64,000 nt of DNA from the NCBI GenBank assembly GCA_036971475.1, contig JBAIZL010000001.1, positions 284,584,425 to 284,648,424 of the forward strand. The letters run 5' to 3'. Positions 14,855 through 27,900 of this stretch are shown piece by piece. Origin of the DNA: Prosapia bicincta (lineage: Eukaryota; Arthropoda; Insecta; Hemiptera; Cercopidae). A program made the position numbers and the translations under genes. Positions within the stretch are counted from its first letter, which is position 1; each line of letters opens with the position of its first letter. The notes beneath the pieces are model-generated. The model was not told the origin of the DNA and searched no databases. It saw only the letters and a program-made list of their open reading frames with translations.

Positions 14855-15020
14855 TCTTCAACTGTTGTTGGGTTCACCTCGTCAATGCTGGATGAGATTC
14901 TAGCGAAACGTCGGAACTGCGATTTTATGCACTGCAGAATGAACGGATGTACTCCAGATTATAACTATACATCATATTTTTCCATCCGTGAAGGAATACG
15001 TATCAGCATATATATATAAT
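14855..15020 (+). mobile_element. PLE family A terminal region
   Basis: This is the 3' terminal unit shared with both arms of 11804-12065 and with 41096-41215 (minus). It holds gctggatgagattctagcga, aacgtcggaactgcgatttt and gaatgaacggatgtactcca, then ends in a short (TA)n at about 15008. GCTGGA and TCTAGC can form a 6-bp hairpin just before GAAAC, reminiscent of a hammerhead stem II, but the CUGANGA box carries an extra G, so I do not call a ribozyme here. Confidence 0.75.
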
Positions 15021-17049
15021 AATAATATTGTATATACCGCACATCACAAGCCTCTAATTTTAATATTTGTCAATTTGTGAGAAACATTTTTTTCAAAATT
15101 TGTTCCTCTTTGTAAACATTCCGATTTGTATAAAATTAAATCATACTTATACTTCTAAAATTTTTTAAAATTAATGATCAAACCAAATAATATTTTTACA
15201 ACATGCTTACAGACCAATAACAGTAAATGTTGAAGGCGATTGTGTTGCAATCGAGAATATAGGGGTAACCAAATACATAGGGCAAGATGTTCCAAATTTA
15301 AATGCATCCGCCAGAAAAAGTTACGCTACACCTGGTATTTTCTAGCAGCAACGTTATGTACCATTAGTGATGTTTTTAAGGGTCTCCTCTTCTGTGGTAA
15401 CATGAACTTTAACCCTTCAGTCTCGTATATTAAATTAAATTATTTACCATCGTCAATAATACTTTCCACTTTTAATATTTTGTTCCCCTTATTTTTTAAA
15501 ATTAATATCTTTGTATTTGTTTACGCCTTCAAAGCCACACTATATTTAATTCTTTAACAGAGTGTACTTGTATAATATTTGTTCAGTATAACATTTGGTT
15601 TCCGTTAAGTTAGTTTTTATTTGTAGTTCTTTGTCATTATTTTATCCTTAAAAAGTTTGTGTTCATCGAGTGGGTGGAACGTAATATTTGGCTTGTTATT
15701 CTGGATAATGATTAAAAACAGCAACACTGATTAAATATACTCATCAAAAGCTTTTCTTAGGTTACAAGCTGTGACGAAATCATGCTTCCTAGGAAAATTA
15801 CAAGCTAATGATTTGTCATACAATTAGCTCTCAGATAGTACGGTGTGGCAAGGGAGCTGGTGGATTACGCAGATAAAGGGGTAGTTAATCTACTGCAACA
15901 AAGGCCTGTGTGTAACACTTCCAGAATATTAATCTGAAATTGATAATTAATCAATTAGTATGCCTTTGTGAACAGTGATCAGAGGGATTAGTTCGACATG
16001 CGCTAAATTTGTAGACAGTATTATGCCCTCGTACTGAAAACAAAATATCCACGTGCTTACTATAAAGCAATTAGTGATACTTTAGCATTTTATAGATTCA
16101 GGTTTACAGCGCAGATGGGACGTTCTATAAGGCTTGTTTATATTGGTGTTGATTTCAGTTCTGGTTAAATTTAACAAAATTATAAACATCCTAGGTTTAT
16201 TACTTATTGGTAACATTTACTAACCTATTTAACAATATTTTATATGATAATAAAAATTCGGAATACATTGAAAACAAATACAGGTCATAAGAGTATAATA
16301 ATAACCTACAATTCAGAAAGTAACAATCTCTTAGTAATGAACACGATTCTCCACTGAATCATACATTTCTACTAACACATTTACATTTTTCTAAATATAT
16401 AGGAAATTGAATAAATGATTTAAACATAACCTTCAACAAGCCTCTGTGAAGACTAACAAGCTGTTTGTTTTGTTTAACTCTATTATAAGCGGCGTGTTTG
16501 GCTTTCGGAAATTCGACGAAAAATGTTCTTATATCGTTAACTGAAAGCTTTATATCTAGCCCGAAAGTGTGAAAAGTGCCTTGATAATAATTTAGTCAAG
16601 AAAGTTTATTCATAGCCAATAGTTTCAATATATTTCCTTCAATAATTACATAACTCCAAGCATACATGCCGCATAGACTATTACTTTGGGATATTATGTT
16701 GAAAGTGGCACATTTTATTTCCTAGTAAAACTGATTTGAACTAACATTCGATTCGGACCTACCCGAATAAATAGAATTTTATTTTAATGTTCATCTTTAA
16801 AAACGTTTCTCATTATGACAAACTGAAATCATATGAATTAATAAAGACACGTTCTTATTTTTCATTCAATTCCTTCTATTAGTTCTCAGATTTCTTATAC
16901 ATATAGGCTATCTTGTGTTCAAATTCTGTAAAATACCTTTTATTCTTCTACTCAAGTTCAAATACATTTTTTTAAACTTGTAGTGGCTGCCACTTGATAT
17001 TAATACAGTTTATTTCATATAATAATTCAATTATTCAATTTATTGACTT
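15021..17049. other. Non-coding stretch, nothing recognised
   Basis: No recognised gene or element. An open frame of 105 codons at 15240-15557 (plus) has no identifiable domain and a composition like its surroundings. Confidence 0.5.
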
Positions 17050-17340
17050 AATTTTAGTTTTAATAATTCGCAGAAAAACCTTTCACAAAAGGGGCAAGGT
17101 ATGCAAATATAGTAATTTCGATCCATTTAAATTAAAATAAGTGATAACATTTGATTTCATAAAACAGCTGATATTAGGTTATAGGCTGTGAGTTAGAGCA
17201 GCTATTTTAACGCCTAAGTTTAATACTTTATTTATATTAATTGTAATGATTTAATAAAAACATAACCAAAATTAAAATTTTCATGGCTGAAATAAGTAGG
17301 AATTCATTTTAAAAATAATTTTGTTTATATTACTTGTTTT
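17050..17340 (-). repeat. Dispersed repeat X, inverted copy
   Basis: Read in reverse, this segment matches 44405-44660. Shared features are aaaggggcaaggtatgcaa against the inverse of ttgcattccttgcccctta, then the cagct..tgttata block, the attaattgtaatgattta block and the aagtaggaatt phrase. The last two blocks also occur in the 274-bp satellite monomer. Confidence 0.6.
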
Positions 17341-18189
17341 TTTAACTACACCGAAAGTACAAAATTATTTTAGATGTATTGGTGTAGCATATCCTCAGCA
17401 AAATAAACGAATTGAGAAATAAATAATCATTTGTTGTTAACGTTTTTCAAAGACAAAATTACAACTGGTTCAACTTTCAATCAGTAACAACACAGTGGCA
17501 AGACAAGTATTTAATTTCGAAATAAAACACCATAGGCCTACATGAAACGGATTGAAGCTATTAACAGAAGCCAAACATCCCTCTACCACCCTGCAGAAAT
17601 AACTTGTTCTTTAATGCTTCGCACGTAGGCCTCTATATTACTTGGGGAGAGTTTCTTTCATTCCCCAACTTTATATGACTTGTCGTTTCAGTACATTGCT
17701 TCCCGAGGGGGTTGCCGGCTTTAATATTATATACCCTTAACCCGTCACTTCAGGAGTGAACCGCAAATTCTCAGTAGGTAACATAATGTGAGATTCAGAA
17801 AATTAAACATAAAAATAGTTGTATACAATACGTGTGCAATATTATACATAGGTTGTATTTCAAATTCAACTTTCATTAGAAATGTTTAATTCTTTTATAA
17901 AACCTGACAAAAATAATATGATAATCAATGGGATATTTTTATATATTAAGCTGTAATATACTGTTTTATACTTTACATGCAATGTTACCGATAACAAGTA
18001 TTATAGAAAAATATTTTCGAAGTTATTTCCTACATAGTTCAAGAATGAAAATTTCTTAGTATTTTAGTTTCCTTTCATTAAATAATGGTAATAATATAAA
18101 TAAGTATATACATATGAATGAATCCAAATATATTGGGAAAAGATAGAAAGGATAATTATTTAATAAAATGATTAAATGAATTTATTATT
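17341..18189. other. Non-coding stretch, nothing recognised
   Basis: AT-rich; no domain-bearing frame or RNA gene seen. Confidence 0.5.
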
Positions 18190-18316
18190 TAATAATTAAT
18201 ATGAAATATTATTTAATGAATTAATATTTGAAAAACTTTAACATCAATTGTCATCCACTACAAGAAAAATGAACCTGAGTGAATGAATAGATATTATTTT
18301 ATTCACTATTAAAAAT
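18190..18316 (+). repeat. Dispersed repeat X fragment
   Basis: It carries attgtcatccactacaag and gaatgaatagatattatttt, matching the valley of repeat X (gtcatccacttcaag ... ggatgaataagaagtatttt at 35090-35140). It then runs into the (TA)n at 18317 that adjoins a PLE 3' end. Confidence 0.6.
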
Positions 18317-18342
18317 GTTAATATATATATATATATATATAT
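18317..18342. repeat. (TA)n microsatellite
   Basis: About 13 TA units immediately beyond the 3' end of the minus-strand PLE. Confidence 0.95.
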
Positions 18343-18390
18343 AAAGAAATAAGTCAAAATACAAATACAAGAATTATTATTGAATTTACA

Positions 18391-18435
18391 ATTCAAAGCT
18401 TTTCGTTGGCAAACAGTACCAACAACATCAGGAAT
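18391..18435 (-). ncRNA. Hammerhead ribozyme motif, one core change (PLE family B)
   Basis: Read on the minus strand: stem I ATTC, box CTGATGT (A9 changed to T), stem II GTTGG...CCAAC, GAAA, palindromic AAGCTT as stem III, T17, then GAAT closing stem I. All else fits the hammerhead consensus, so this is probably a weakened copy. It lies about 80 bp downstream of the stop codon of the minus-strand GIY-YIG gene. Confidence 0.7.
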
Positions 18436-18516
18436 ATTAAACAATTAAAATTAACATATGTGCAAACTAGATCAAATAAACAATGTTACCAAATCTATTA
18501 CAATGTTGTCAAACTT

Positions 18517-19010
18517 TTATTTTGCTGCCCTAACATTACAAACACTGAATATAGTATCAAATTTAGGTTTTACTTGTGTTTGTTCATTTATCAACTCATT
18601 ATTAGTATTATATTTATGTATTTCTAAAGCTTCATAAATATTCATTCTCAGGCCTTTGTTAATTTCTTTTACCAGTATCATATTATCTATATTAGGAAAT
18701 ATATGATTTTTATTAATATAATGACTAGCAAATTCTGATTAATAAATTTCTGGCTCTTTATATGCATTAAATTGCTCTTTATATCTATCTTTAAGTTTTT
18801 TCTTAGTTTGTCCTATATAAACCTTATTACAACATTCACATTCTAATTTATATACACCGTTTTTTTCATGCATACTAATAATATTATTATTATTCATTAT
18901 ATTTATTAATTTATTATTAGTATTATATACGAATTTGATGTTGCTACCTTTGAACAATTTTGTGATATTTTTTTATTTCATTACCAAGAAAAGTAAAAGA
19001 AGTCCATATG
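18517..19010 (-). pseudogene. Penelope-like element (family B), GIY-YIG domain, decayed
   Basis: The minus strand encodes FTFLGNEIKK, then after a frameshift near 18957 LFKGSNIKFVYNTNNKL, the GIY-YIG start NGVYKLECECCNKVYIGQTK and KDRYKEQFNAYKEPEIY. An in-frame TAA follows. Beyond it the same frame continues with NIDNMILVKEINKGLRMNIY, EALEIHKYN and ends CNVRAAK-stop, almost identical to the intact copy at 32155-32496. The paired Cys residues around the VYIGQTKK motif are typical of PLE nucleases. No reverse transcriptase remains upstream (to the right), so the copy is 5'-truncated. One stop and one frameshift make it inactive. The HHR motif and (TA)n follow on its 3' side. Confidence 0.88.
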
Positions 19011-19029
19011 ACATTTTCATCATTATTAA

Positions 19030-20180
19030 TGTAAATTTACATTTACAATTTTTGTAAAAGCTGTGTGGGAATCACCGATTTATTTGCAATACGTAAGGAG
19101 GGATATTGTGCTGGTTCTTCAAAACTAAGCAATCGGGGAAATGGTGAATTTTGGAGAAACTGCAGACGTATTAGGGGAGGACAAAGTTGTAAGCAATGTT
19201 TAAAAAGGTTTGTTTAAAAGAATTAAGGGAATTGTTAAGAAATTTTTTGTGAAAAAATTTAAAAGTCGACGTTAATGAATTAGGCAGATAGTAAAGATAT
19301 TAGGAAAGTAAGTTATGTATGTGTTAAAGAAAGTGAAGTAGTTAACGAAGCAGTCAGGATTCCAGGAACGCAACAATAAGTAGGTACAAGCTTTCTTACA
19401 TTAGATTCAGCCAACAAAGCCTTATAAATTAGTAAATTTGGAACAAATTTAATTTCATTGTGTTTATAAAAATTAATCTAGTTTTTTTTCACCACTTTCT
19501 AATTTATAGAAGATCCCGTAATAACGAACCGAGATAAGAGCAACTTAATACTGTCATTAATAAACTTTATTCTATTAAAAACCTAAAGCCTCAAGAGTCC
19601 ACCTTTTTTTATTGTAGAATTAGTTAAACAATCAATCATTATTACTCCATAGTATTAATGTAATTAGGTATAGCTGTAATAATTGGATGTCAGATGAATA
19701 AAAGTAAGTGATGTAAAATTTATATGATTGTTAATTATTTAGAAACCTTAAGATGTGACTATAAAAAGGTAAGGTAATTTAAATATAACCTAAAGCTAAA
19801 CCTTATTTAAAATAAGTTAGGTTATAATATATCTAACTTATAGTAGGAATTAAATAATATAAAAACACTATATCTGATAATAGTATGATGTTTAAAGTGG
19901 TAAGGTGTTTTCAGTTCTTGTATTAGTTGAACTGTCATTTTTATATGTAATGTATGCATATTTATATATTCTGTTCTATCTTATGTTGTAATGTATGTAA
20001 TTTATATAAAATTATTCCTATAAAATAACACTGGTAAATTAGTAACGAGTTTTTATTACTTAATTGATTAAAAATATTTGGTATTGTTATAAATGTAATT
20101 TGTAGTTCTTCATGATTTTTCACTCCATTTATGTTTTACAAAATAAATAAATAATGAATATTTGTGATTAATTACAATAT
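19030..20180. other. Non-coding stretch with a small hairpin
   Basis: No gene recognised. A short inverted repeat lies near 19784-19830 (ataacct ... cttattt / aaataag ... aggttat). Confidence 0.5.
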
Positions 20181-20182
20181 TA

Positions 20183-20618
20183 TTATTTATAGGGACCTAC
20201 ATTTATAATTCCTTTTAGACATTGTATAATGGTTTCACACACTTCAGGTACCATCTTTAAAATAGATTGTTTCGATATCCTAAGAGTGCACGTTGGGCTG
20301 GTGAACGATTCCCCACTTGCCAGAAAACTTAGTATCACTGCCAACCTCAGAGATGTTGGGATGGTTTCTCTAAATGTGCTATCTCTTTTCTAAAAATGTC
20401 TGCTTAAAAGCTGTATTAATTCTTCAAAATCACTTGGAGTCAAACGAGACAAGTTTCGGAATCCCATGGTGTCTTCCATTATCAATGTTAAAAGTAAATT
20501 ACAACCGAAAAGAGATCCTTCTGTAAAACTTTCACGCGTTCACCAACGCTCTCTTCTCCTTTGTTTCTGTATTTAAAATTATAACAGCCCAAGCAGCAAT
20601 CCCAACAAGGTCAGCCAT
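20183..20618 (-). pseudogene. PIF/Harbinger (HARBI1-like) transposase N-terminal fragment
   Basis: From an ATG at 20616-20618 the minus strand reads MADLVGIAAWAVII. After a frameshift it continues GFRNLSRLTPSDFEELIQLL, then RETIPTSLRLAVILSFLASG, ESFTS, RISKQSILKMVPEVCETII and QCLKGIINV. This is the order seen in HARBI1-like nucleases: the start, the MGFRNFxRMxPxDFEEL region, and the helix-turn-helix 'S.RLA..LRFLATGESF.SL...FRISKQ.I..IVPEVC..I'. In-frame stops at RERW-stop and SRHF-stop, plus the frameshift, show decay. The DDE catalytic domain is missing. On this strand GTAGGT follows INV, so a lost intron boundary is possible. The family mobilises cut-and-paste DNA transposons with 3-bp target duplications; I did not find the TIRs. 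Confidence 0.82.
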
Positions 20619-21819
20619 GTCTAGCAACTAACCAACAAGTGTGTACAGGCAACAAAGTCTCTAAAATGTCTAGAGACATTCCTTGGGCAAGTCTATAGAC
20701 AATCGTTCGTCTTAGTCTAATAGTGTGGTCAAGGCTTTATATTAAATATTCCATTGTCCTCTAATTGAATCCAAAATTAATGTCTCCCAAAACATTTTTA
20801 TTACAAGATTCAATACTAAGTGATTTTCCATAAATCAAAAACTAAAATTATGTCAATAGTATTGATAAAGCAAAACAACAAGAAAGGCAAGCAACTATTT
20901 TGTACTAAATTAATAAATAGATGTATTATAATATAGCAACAAAATATCCGGACAGGGTCCTTCGACTCAGCAACTGGTTAGCTTTCGCTAAAATATTTAT
21001 TTTTCTAGTTATTTTATAACCCGATCTATCGTGCCCCAATACACTATAGTAATATTTTGTTATAATTTATTTTATCATTCTTGACAAAGGACATGAAACA
21101 CTCCTCTGTACCTTCGATGGGTTACAAAAATACTGTTCATTTCCTCATAAAAAAATATCCCGAAAGCATAGTATAATTTCAAAATAATATTATTATTTCA
21201 AATGCATAAAATAATGATCAATAATTTTACTCGTAGACATTTTAACCTTTACTTTAACTTTACTTGGTGCTGGATTTAGAAGTTACTTAATAAAAATTTC
21301 TCATCAGAAGTATATAAACGCAGTACGTTCCCACTCGTAAACTATTATTTCACTCCAAAGAGAGTATGCAAACATATTTACTCAGTACTTTAGTTTTTAC
21401 AACTAAAATAAAATTGATTTACAAAAGTATTAAAAGTTTTTCTTAGTCTAAAAATGCAGCAAACAACAATAACTTATCCTTAATGGAACATCTGCTTTAA
21501 TCAACGCAGCATGTGGCGAGAAGCCAAGTAAAACAAAAACATTTGGTTTCGTTTCTTATACAAATTGTCAAATTAGAAGCAATAAACCACGACTAAAGAG
21601 GCCACCCGAGGAGACTTTTCATATAAAGAGTAAAAAATAGGTTTTAAACTGTCAAATAGTTGACCCTAATTATGTTTGTACCGCTGCAGTTGTCATGTTG
21701 GAGCCGTATAGTGTAAGGTTTACTGCTCGAGTGACTGGTTCAACAATGGGAAAGCGACTTGTATAGTAGGCTACTTGATGAGAGTTATACAAAGGTCGTG
21801 TCACACTTGGCGACCGGAT

Positions 21820-21822
<3 letters not shown>
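20619..21822. other. Non-coding stretch, nothing recognised
   Basis: No frame with a recognisable domain and no element ends identified. TIRs for the Harbinger relic may lie here but were not found. Confidence 0.45.
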
Positions 21823-21855
<33 letters not shown>

Positions 21856-22190
21856 GCACGCGCTTTTACACGCACAGACAAATGTATATTCACGCACACA
21901 CGCAACACACACACACACACAAGCATACACACGCACACCGACACGCACACACACGCACGCGCTATTACACGCACAGGCAAAAGCATATTCACGCACACAC
22001 GCAACACACACACACACACACACACACAAGCATACACACGGACACCAATACGCACACACACGCACGCGCTATTACACGCATAGACACACACACACGCGCG
22101 CGCGCGCGCGCGCACACACACACACATATGCATACACGCACACACATTCAAACATTCACTCGCGCACCCCCCTCCCTACACACACACTGT
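21823..22190. repeat. Compound (CA)n / (CG)n microsatellite with internal duplication
   Basis: Runs of CA are interleaved with cgcacgcgc and acacgcac phrases. The phrase cgcgctattacacgcac recurs about every 110 bp (about 21957 and 22067; a variant cgcttttacacgcacag near 21860), so a longer unit was duplicated. A (CG) run of about 20 bp at 22095-22113 could adopt Z-DNA. Confidence 0.9.
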
Positions 22191-22204
22191 GTTAGCCACT
22201 GAGC

Positions 22205-22530
22205 CCTCTTCTTTCTTCAGCCCTGCCACTTTTTTCGGTCGTTTCTCGTAGCCTCAAATCCTTTTTAATTGTTTTCTTTGCTAGATCTTTAGCCGCAATG
22301 TGAACCACTAGCCCTGTTCTTCGTTCAGTGCCTTACCTCCTCAGCTTTTCCACTTCTTTCGCATGTTTCTCTAAAGCCTGAAACCTATTCTCTCCGTTTC
22401 GTTTTTAGGTTTTTATGCATTGGGACCTCCTTTCCCTTCAATGCCATACACTCCTCAGCTTTTTTTATTGCTTTTGGTTGTTTTTTGCAGCCTCGAACTA
22501 TTTCTTCCAGTTTCCTTTATTAGATCTTTT
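22205..22530. repeat. Diverged triplicate of about 115 bp
   Basis: Three tandem diverged copies share ctcctcagc / cttcagccctgcca, then ttttcgg..gtttct, gcctcaaa / gcctgaaa / gcctcgaac, and tagatcttt. Read in reverse, one unit gives a charged helix-like peptide (AKDLAKKTIKKDLRLRETTE), which suggests decayed coiled-coil coding repeats, but stops break all frames. Confidence 0.55.
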
Positions 22531-24873
22531 AACACACTAGGAGATAAACAATTGACCAGCTCCAGTTTCTATTGTATTTTGTATGAAAGATTCCCCGATG
22601 ATTTTACAATCTACTTAGGATACTCTAGGAGACAAACCCGTTATGAGGTTTTTTTCTGCGGTGTAGTACCACCATTCGTCATTTATTGGAGGAAGATAGA
22701 TAAGAGCTGTTATTGTCTCTCCTGATAATGAATGGGACAGCATGATTTCTTTCCAATACAGAAGAGCTGGCGGAGGGCAACAAACGTGTTAGGGAAATCG
22801 GTTGGTAACAAACCACTGATCCAAGTTTGTTACCTATCATAACATATGCTTACAAATATGTAGTAAGATAAATAACTCAGTATGCTACGTACCAATGCTG
22901 CTATAATTTTGATAAGTCGATAGTTACAACCATTTATCTGTTGCGTCTGTTATAGACTTTTTAATTCATGCGAACGAACCAAATGAATTGATTATAGAAA
23001 TGTGATTATGTTGTGTAAGACACTTTACTGACAGTTGTCACTCGTCGTGTAATGGGATTCAGTCTGACATGGGCACTGCCTTGTCGGATTTGATCGATAT
23101 AATCAAATCGACCAATAATTAACGTCAGTATTTAACTCGTTTCCGACGAACCGAATGGAACAATTACACTATGTGTCGTGTAACTGAAGCGAATCGACTG
23201 GGCAATTCAGTTATAATTAATCATCACCAGTGGTGGTCTACAAAATCGGCATTACTTTTGCACTATTTCCAATAGTGATCATAAAAACGTAAGCACCTTT
23301 CTCATAAACTATACAACGCTATCAAGAATATCGTTTTTTATGGCGTGACAGTTAAGATATATTACAAAAACGTTTGTGTATATATTTATGTAGTTGTAAT
23401 TAGTTATTTAGTAGTTTATAGGAATTAGCCAGTGTAACTATCATTGTCTACGTAGGATGGGAAATGATCTTTAATATAAGCAGGATTAAAGTATGGACAT
23501 AATATCGTTGGGTACAGGGTGTATGGGGGAGGCTATGACATCAACTGGGTAATGGTTCCTACCAAACTTCACCATCCGAAACTCCTTTCGTTTTTGTCAG
23601 ATCCCTCTGAGGAAAGCGCTTTCGTAGTGCCGAGTGCTCAAATTACACCCACGTAAAGGATCTGACAAACTCAGTTGGATCCTCCCTTACTATCCTTCCA
23701 CATCTCAAAGTCCTTCTTGTACCTCCATAACACCTCTGCAACTCGCACCTCGTCTCCACTGGCATTTACGTCTCGCCTAGGATAGGTTTCTATGTTTGAC
23801 TTAGTCATAATACTTGCGTTGTTACCATCTACATTACGTAGATCGTTTGCAATTCATAAGTAATAGTTTTTAATTTTGTTTTCACAATTCATCCACGACT
23901 TTATACTACTCGACCTTATACTCACACAGCCTCTTGTACTACACAACACCAAATCTGTACTACTTACAATTATGGTTCTTATATATATTAAACCATCCAA
24001 ATCAGCATCCTTACCATTAGTTTTAAGTCAAGTTAAGCTTACTTTTAAGTACAATTGTAAACTTATTGCATTTCACAGATTCTATAGTAAACCTATGTTC
24101 TTTAACCTGTATATCATAGTCTTTAAGATTGTAAACTACTTTAAGATGTCTTTGTAAATCCCATACGTAGATGATTCATATTCACATTTTTACTTATATG
24201 TCACGTACATCTGTACTACAACCGTGTATTAATAGTTCTCCACTAAAAGCCCTGTACATATATTCCTACCAGAAGCCAGTGTCGCGTGACAGTCGCTGCA
24301 GATCCTCGGGGCCACCAAACCTCCTCCTTTTCTAAATGACTGATCCTACGCATGTAGGGACGTATAATAGAAACACTATGTCTATCCGCTACACCCTCTT
24401 GTAAGAAAATGTCAAGGTAGATGGGATAAGAGTAAAGAAAGTAAATAATGCATAATGATCATGAAGTAGCCCTACTATCGGTACTACCCGAGTATGATTT
24501 CAAAAATGACTTTAATATCTCGATCCAACAATTTATAATTTGAATAATCTATCATAACATTAGTGTTTTCAGTTCACCTTTTATTTCCAGGAAAAGCGCG
24601 AATTTTCGGGTCATATCGAGTAATATTCCTGTTCAAGGTCATATTGACCTAATTTAATTTATTTACCTTAATGTTACTTCTAAATTTGAAAATTATATTT
24701 GATTTCAATAGTAAGCTACTTCAATCAAAATTGTAGTACGCTTACACAAAATGTCTAAAATGAAGTTGCTTGATGTAATCATCTTGAATTCACTGATTAA
24801 ACTTAATTTAACTAAGTAAATACGTAATTGCTTACTTGCTGACGCGTTTCAAAACATTCATTCCTTTTACGAA
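22531..24873. other. Non-coding stretch, nothing recognised
   Basis: No gene recognised. A 12-bp inverted pair, tttgtcagatcc and ggatctgacaaa, lies about 65 bp apart near 23593-23670; it is too isolated to name. Confidence 0.45.
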
Positions 24874-24910
24874 GCTAACCCTCTGTAGTTACTTTGAGTA
24901 GAGGGTTAGC
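24874..24910. repeat. Perfect 11-bp stem hairpin
   Basis: GCTAACCCTCT (24874-24884) pairs perfectly with AGAGGGTTAGC (24900-24910) around a 15-nt loop. Role unknown. Confidence 0.6.
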
Positions 24911-27900
24911 TCCTGTACTCAAATTAAATTAAATGTTTTTAAAATTATGTCTAAAATATTTGAATTTATTTAAAAACAGTTTCTTATGAACTTTTTAACG
25001 GGCTCCGTATCCGATTGGTAATATTTTTATAATGTCTTTTTCACCTATTGAATGCCTAATTAAGTCTAATTTATTTGATTAAAGAAAACGTTTTTTTGTT
25101 ATTGCTTCTTTCAACGACGTTTTATTTCCTGATATCTGGGCAGATTGGTTGGTTCTTAGATTTTCTATTTTGAGATAGGCAATATTTTACTCTTGTAAAA
25201 GGTCTTTTATGTATTACAATAACGCGGCTTTGACCCTAAATTTACATGAGCTTATAAATCGTTGTAAGAGATAGTAAGAAGAAACATTTAAAACTCGCAT
25301 GAACACCATGCGAAAACGATGTTTATTTCTGAAAACTTGGAAAATTAGTTGTGCCACATTAACTGAAATTTTAGTTGCTTTAAATTATTGCTCTTTAAAT
25401 TTGATACCATTATTGAGATTCAGAAATTATTAAAACATTGATTGTTCTTTTAGTTATTACCATAAAAGAGTGAGTCGAAAAATACGAGAAGTTCCATCGC
25501 TATCTAACACTTAATGTTACGCCATACAAATTGCGTAAGAGGAACTACCCCGTTCGTTTCTTACCGTAGGCTTGTTAGGGGTAAAAAGTCTCAATTTCAT
25601 GCAACGAATAGCAGAGGACACTTGTCTTCTAGCCCTGCTCGCAGTGGCCGTGAGTTCACCCTATTCTCTCTAATGAGATTTTTGCGGGACATCTTGACTT
25701 TTACCAACGAAAGGCTCTAATAGACCACCGTCTAGGTTTCTTTTGGTCATTTTAAATTGGACGTAGTGAAACAAAAGGTTTCACTTTTAATGTATAAGAA
25801 ACTTTAATTTCTTTTTTGTTTGTTAATATTGTTTATAAAAAATTATACTTTAAATTATTTTATATTTTGCTTAAGTATAAAAAAATAATTGAAAAAGGGA
25901 AATAGGTTTATATAAATATAAGTAAATTAAAAGTAAAAATAAATAAATTTTATATTCTTCTTCATAGAAGCATTCTAAATGAATAACAATTTCTACTTAG
26001 AATTTATTTTAAAAAAACCACTCAGACAAAAAAAAGCCCCCATTTTGGATTTCAAAGTAGAAACACAGACAACTTTTAGATGATGGTTATTAATTTTCCC
26101 TAATATTTATATACGGAAGGTTAATGATTAGAAAAATGTTAAATAGAAATATATAATGACACAGTATATCATATTTTAATTTGTGTATTATAAATTTATC
26201 TTAAAGCTATATTATAATATATATGGCTATATTAAAATTACGACTGTCTTTACCCAAGAAAAACCAAATAACTGTTAATACCTGAAACTTATGTATTAGG
26301 TACTGAAAATGGGGGTGGGGTGATAGCAACTAACTAAGGACTCGTATCTTAACTATACTTTGATTTAAAGTACAATAGGAATGGATCTGTGGCAGGGTAA
26401 GGATGCGATGTTGTTAGTTCGAACGCAGTGACTCTCAACGCGCCATCGCTAGCGGCGAACGAAACAAGCTACAGCACCAGTAAATTACTCAACCACAGCT
26501 ACGATGAAACTGACGAAGGGAAGTTTAACATCTAATTGGCAACAAGGGTCGCCCACGCAGCAAGATTTGAACCTCCTATTCGCTCCGAAGACGGTATCCC
26601 CAATCCCTCTGGCCAATTTCATCTATATAGAATCCTATTCTGTTTTAAATCAAACCATAGACCTACTCTCGATCAGGGTTGTAAACAGGTATCACCCGTT
26701 ATTTCCCGTTTGTAAGAAGAAGGGTATGACAGATATATGAAACTGGAGTACTGAGGAAAGGAAACAACGACCCAGTAATACTGCTGACAATGAAACAGAG
26801 TAATATTATGACATAGTTAGAGTTAGTTTCAACTGGGGTGTAGAGAGTTATCTGCCATTTTATTTGATATTTCATACAATCTCTATATAAACTCCTTATA
26901 CACCTATGTATTACCTTTAAACATCAAAGGTAATCATTTCTACGTATTTAAACTTGATCTACCCCGTTTCCTTTATTTGAGAACACAATTGAGGTGATTA
27001 GAGCTAAGGCAGGAGTTAAGAGAGGAAATAGCAGTGACAACGTGTGCATTTTACTGCCATAGTGGTCTAATTATGATTATGATACATATTTTAGATAGCA
27101 GCATTGAAACATTTTGTATCATGTAGCCTATCTTGCGACCCTTCTGGGGCCATGCAGGTAATTTACGCACACGCAGTCGCCAATTATTCATAAAACAAGG
27201 TATTGAGAATAATCACGAAGGCACCTAGACGCTCAAGATTAACTCTGTTTTACGCTGACTTAAAAGTGACTTCCATCAAACAAAACCTTCGATAACAACA
27301 CACTTAGCAACAAGGTTCTACAAACAGGAAGACGATCATACAACACCCACAGTAATTTCCTCACTGGTTAGGTTTGACCCCACCAACGACACACAAACGG
27401 GAGCTGACCCTCCTGACCACCTCTATCTAACCATACAATATAAACAAAATGTACATACTAATATTAATCTGCTTCACAGTTATGTTCCAGGTGACGCAGG
27501 GGCACATCCCCAGGGCCGCAGCTGAGCTCCAACGGAAGTATTTATGCCATTCCTGTTTCGATTAAGCAGCGAAAAAGAGGTGCATGTAATTCCCCCCATA
27601 GCCTCACTAACAAGATATTTGTAAGGAGACACCCCTCCTTATCCCTTAGCATAAGAATATCCAAACCGCTAAGGTTACTGCAGATCTATCGCAGGACCTT
27701 TCCTGATAGGGTTTCTTCTTGCCCCCGTTCATTGTGGAACACTTACCGTACTGTTTCATTTCACTATCCCCTGATTGTCTATGGAGAGATCTTATCAGCC
27801 TGTTACACGAGCAACCAATCCCGTTTTCTTCACGCGCTTTGAGATATGTATTATTTAATGCATTTTTCAATCTTTAGCACTTATGCCATTACCTTGACCG

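Noticed and set aside
14446..14877. 143-codon minus frame
   Set aside because: Shadow of the plus-strand PLE coding sequence and its promoter region; no domain.
14885..14930. Hammerhead in PLE family A end
   Set aside because: GAAAC and a hairpin are present but the CUGANGA box has an inserted base (ctggatgag) and stem II in register does not pair.
26380..26460. Possible tRNA near agttcgaacgc
   Set aside because: A T-loop-like word only; no acceptor stem or anticodon arm could be paired.
25514..27870. Short frames with higher GC
   Set aside because: No recognisable domain, start context or conserved neighbours; kept only as part of an unassigned stretch.
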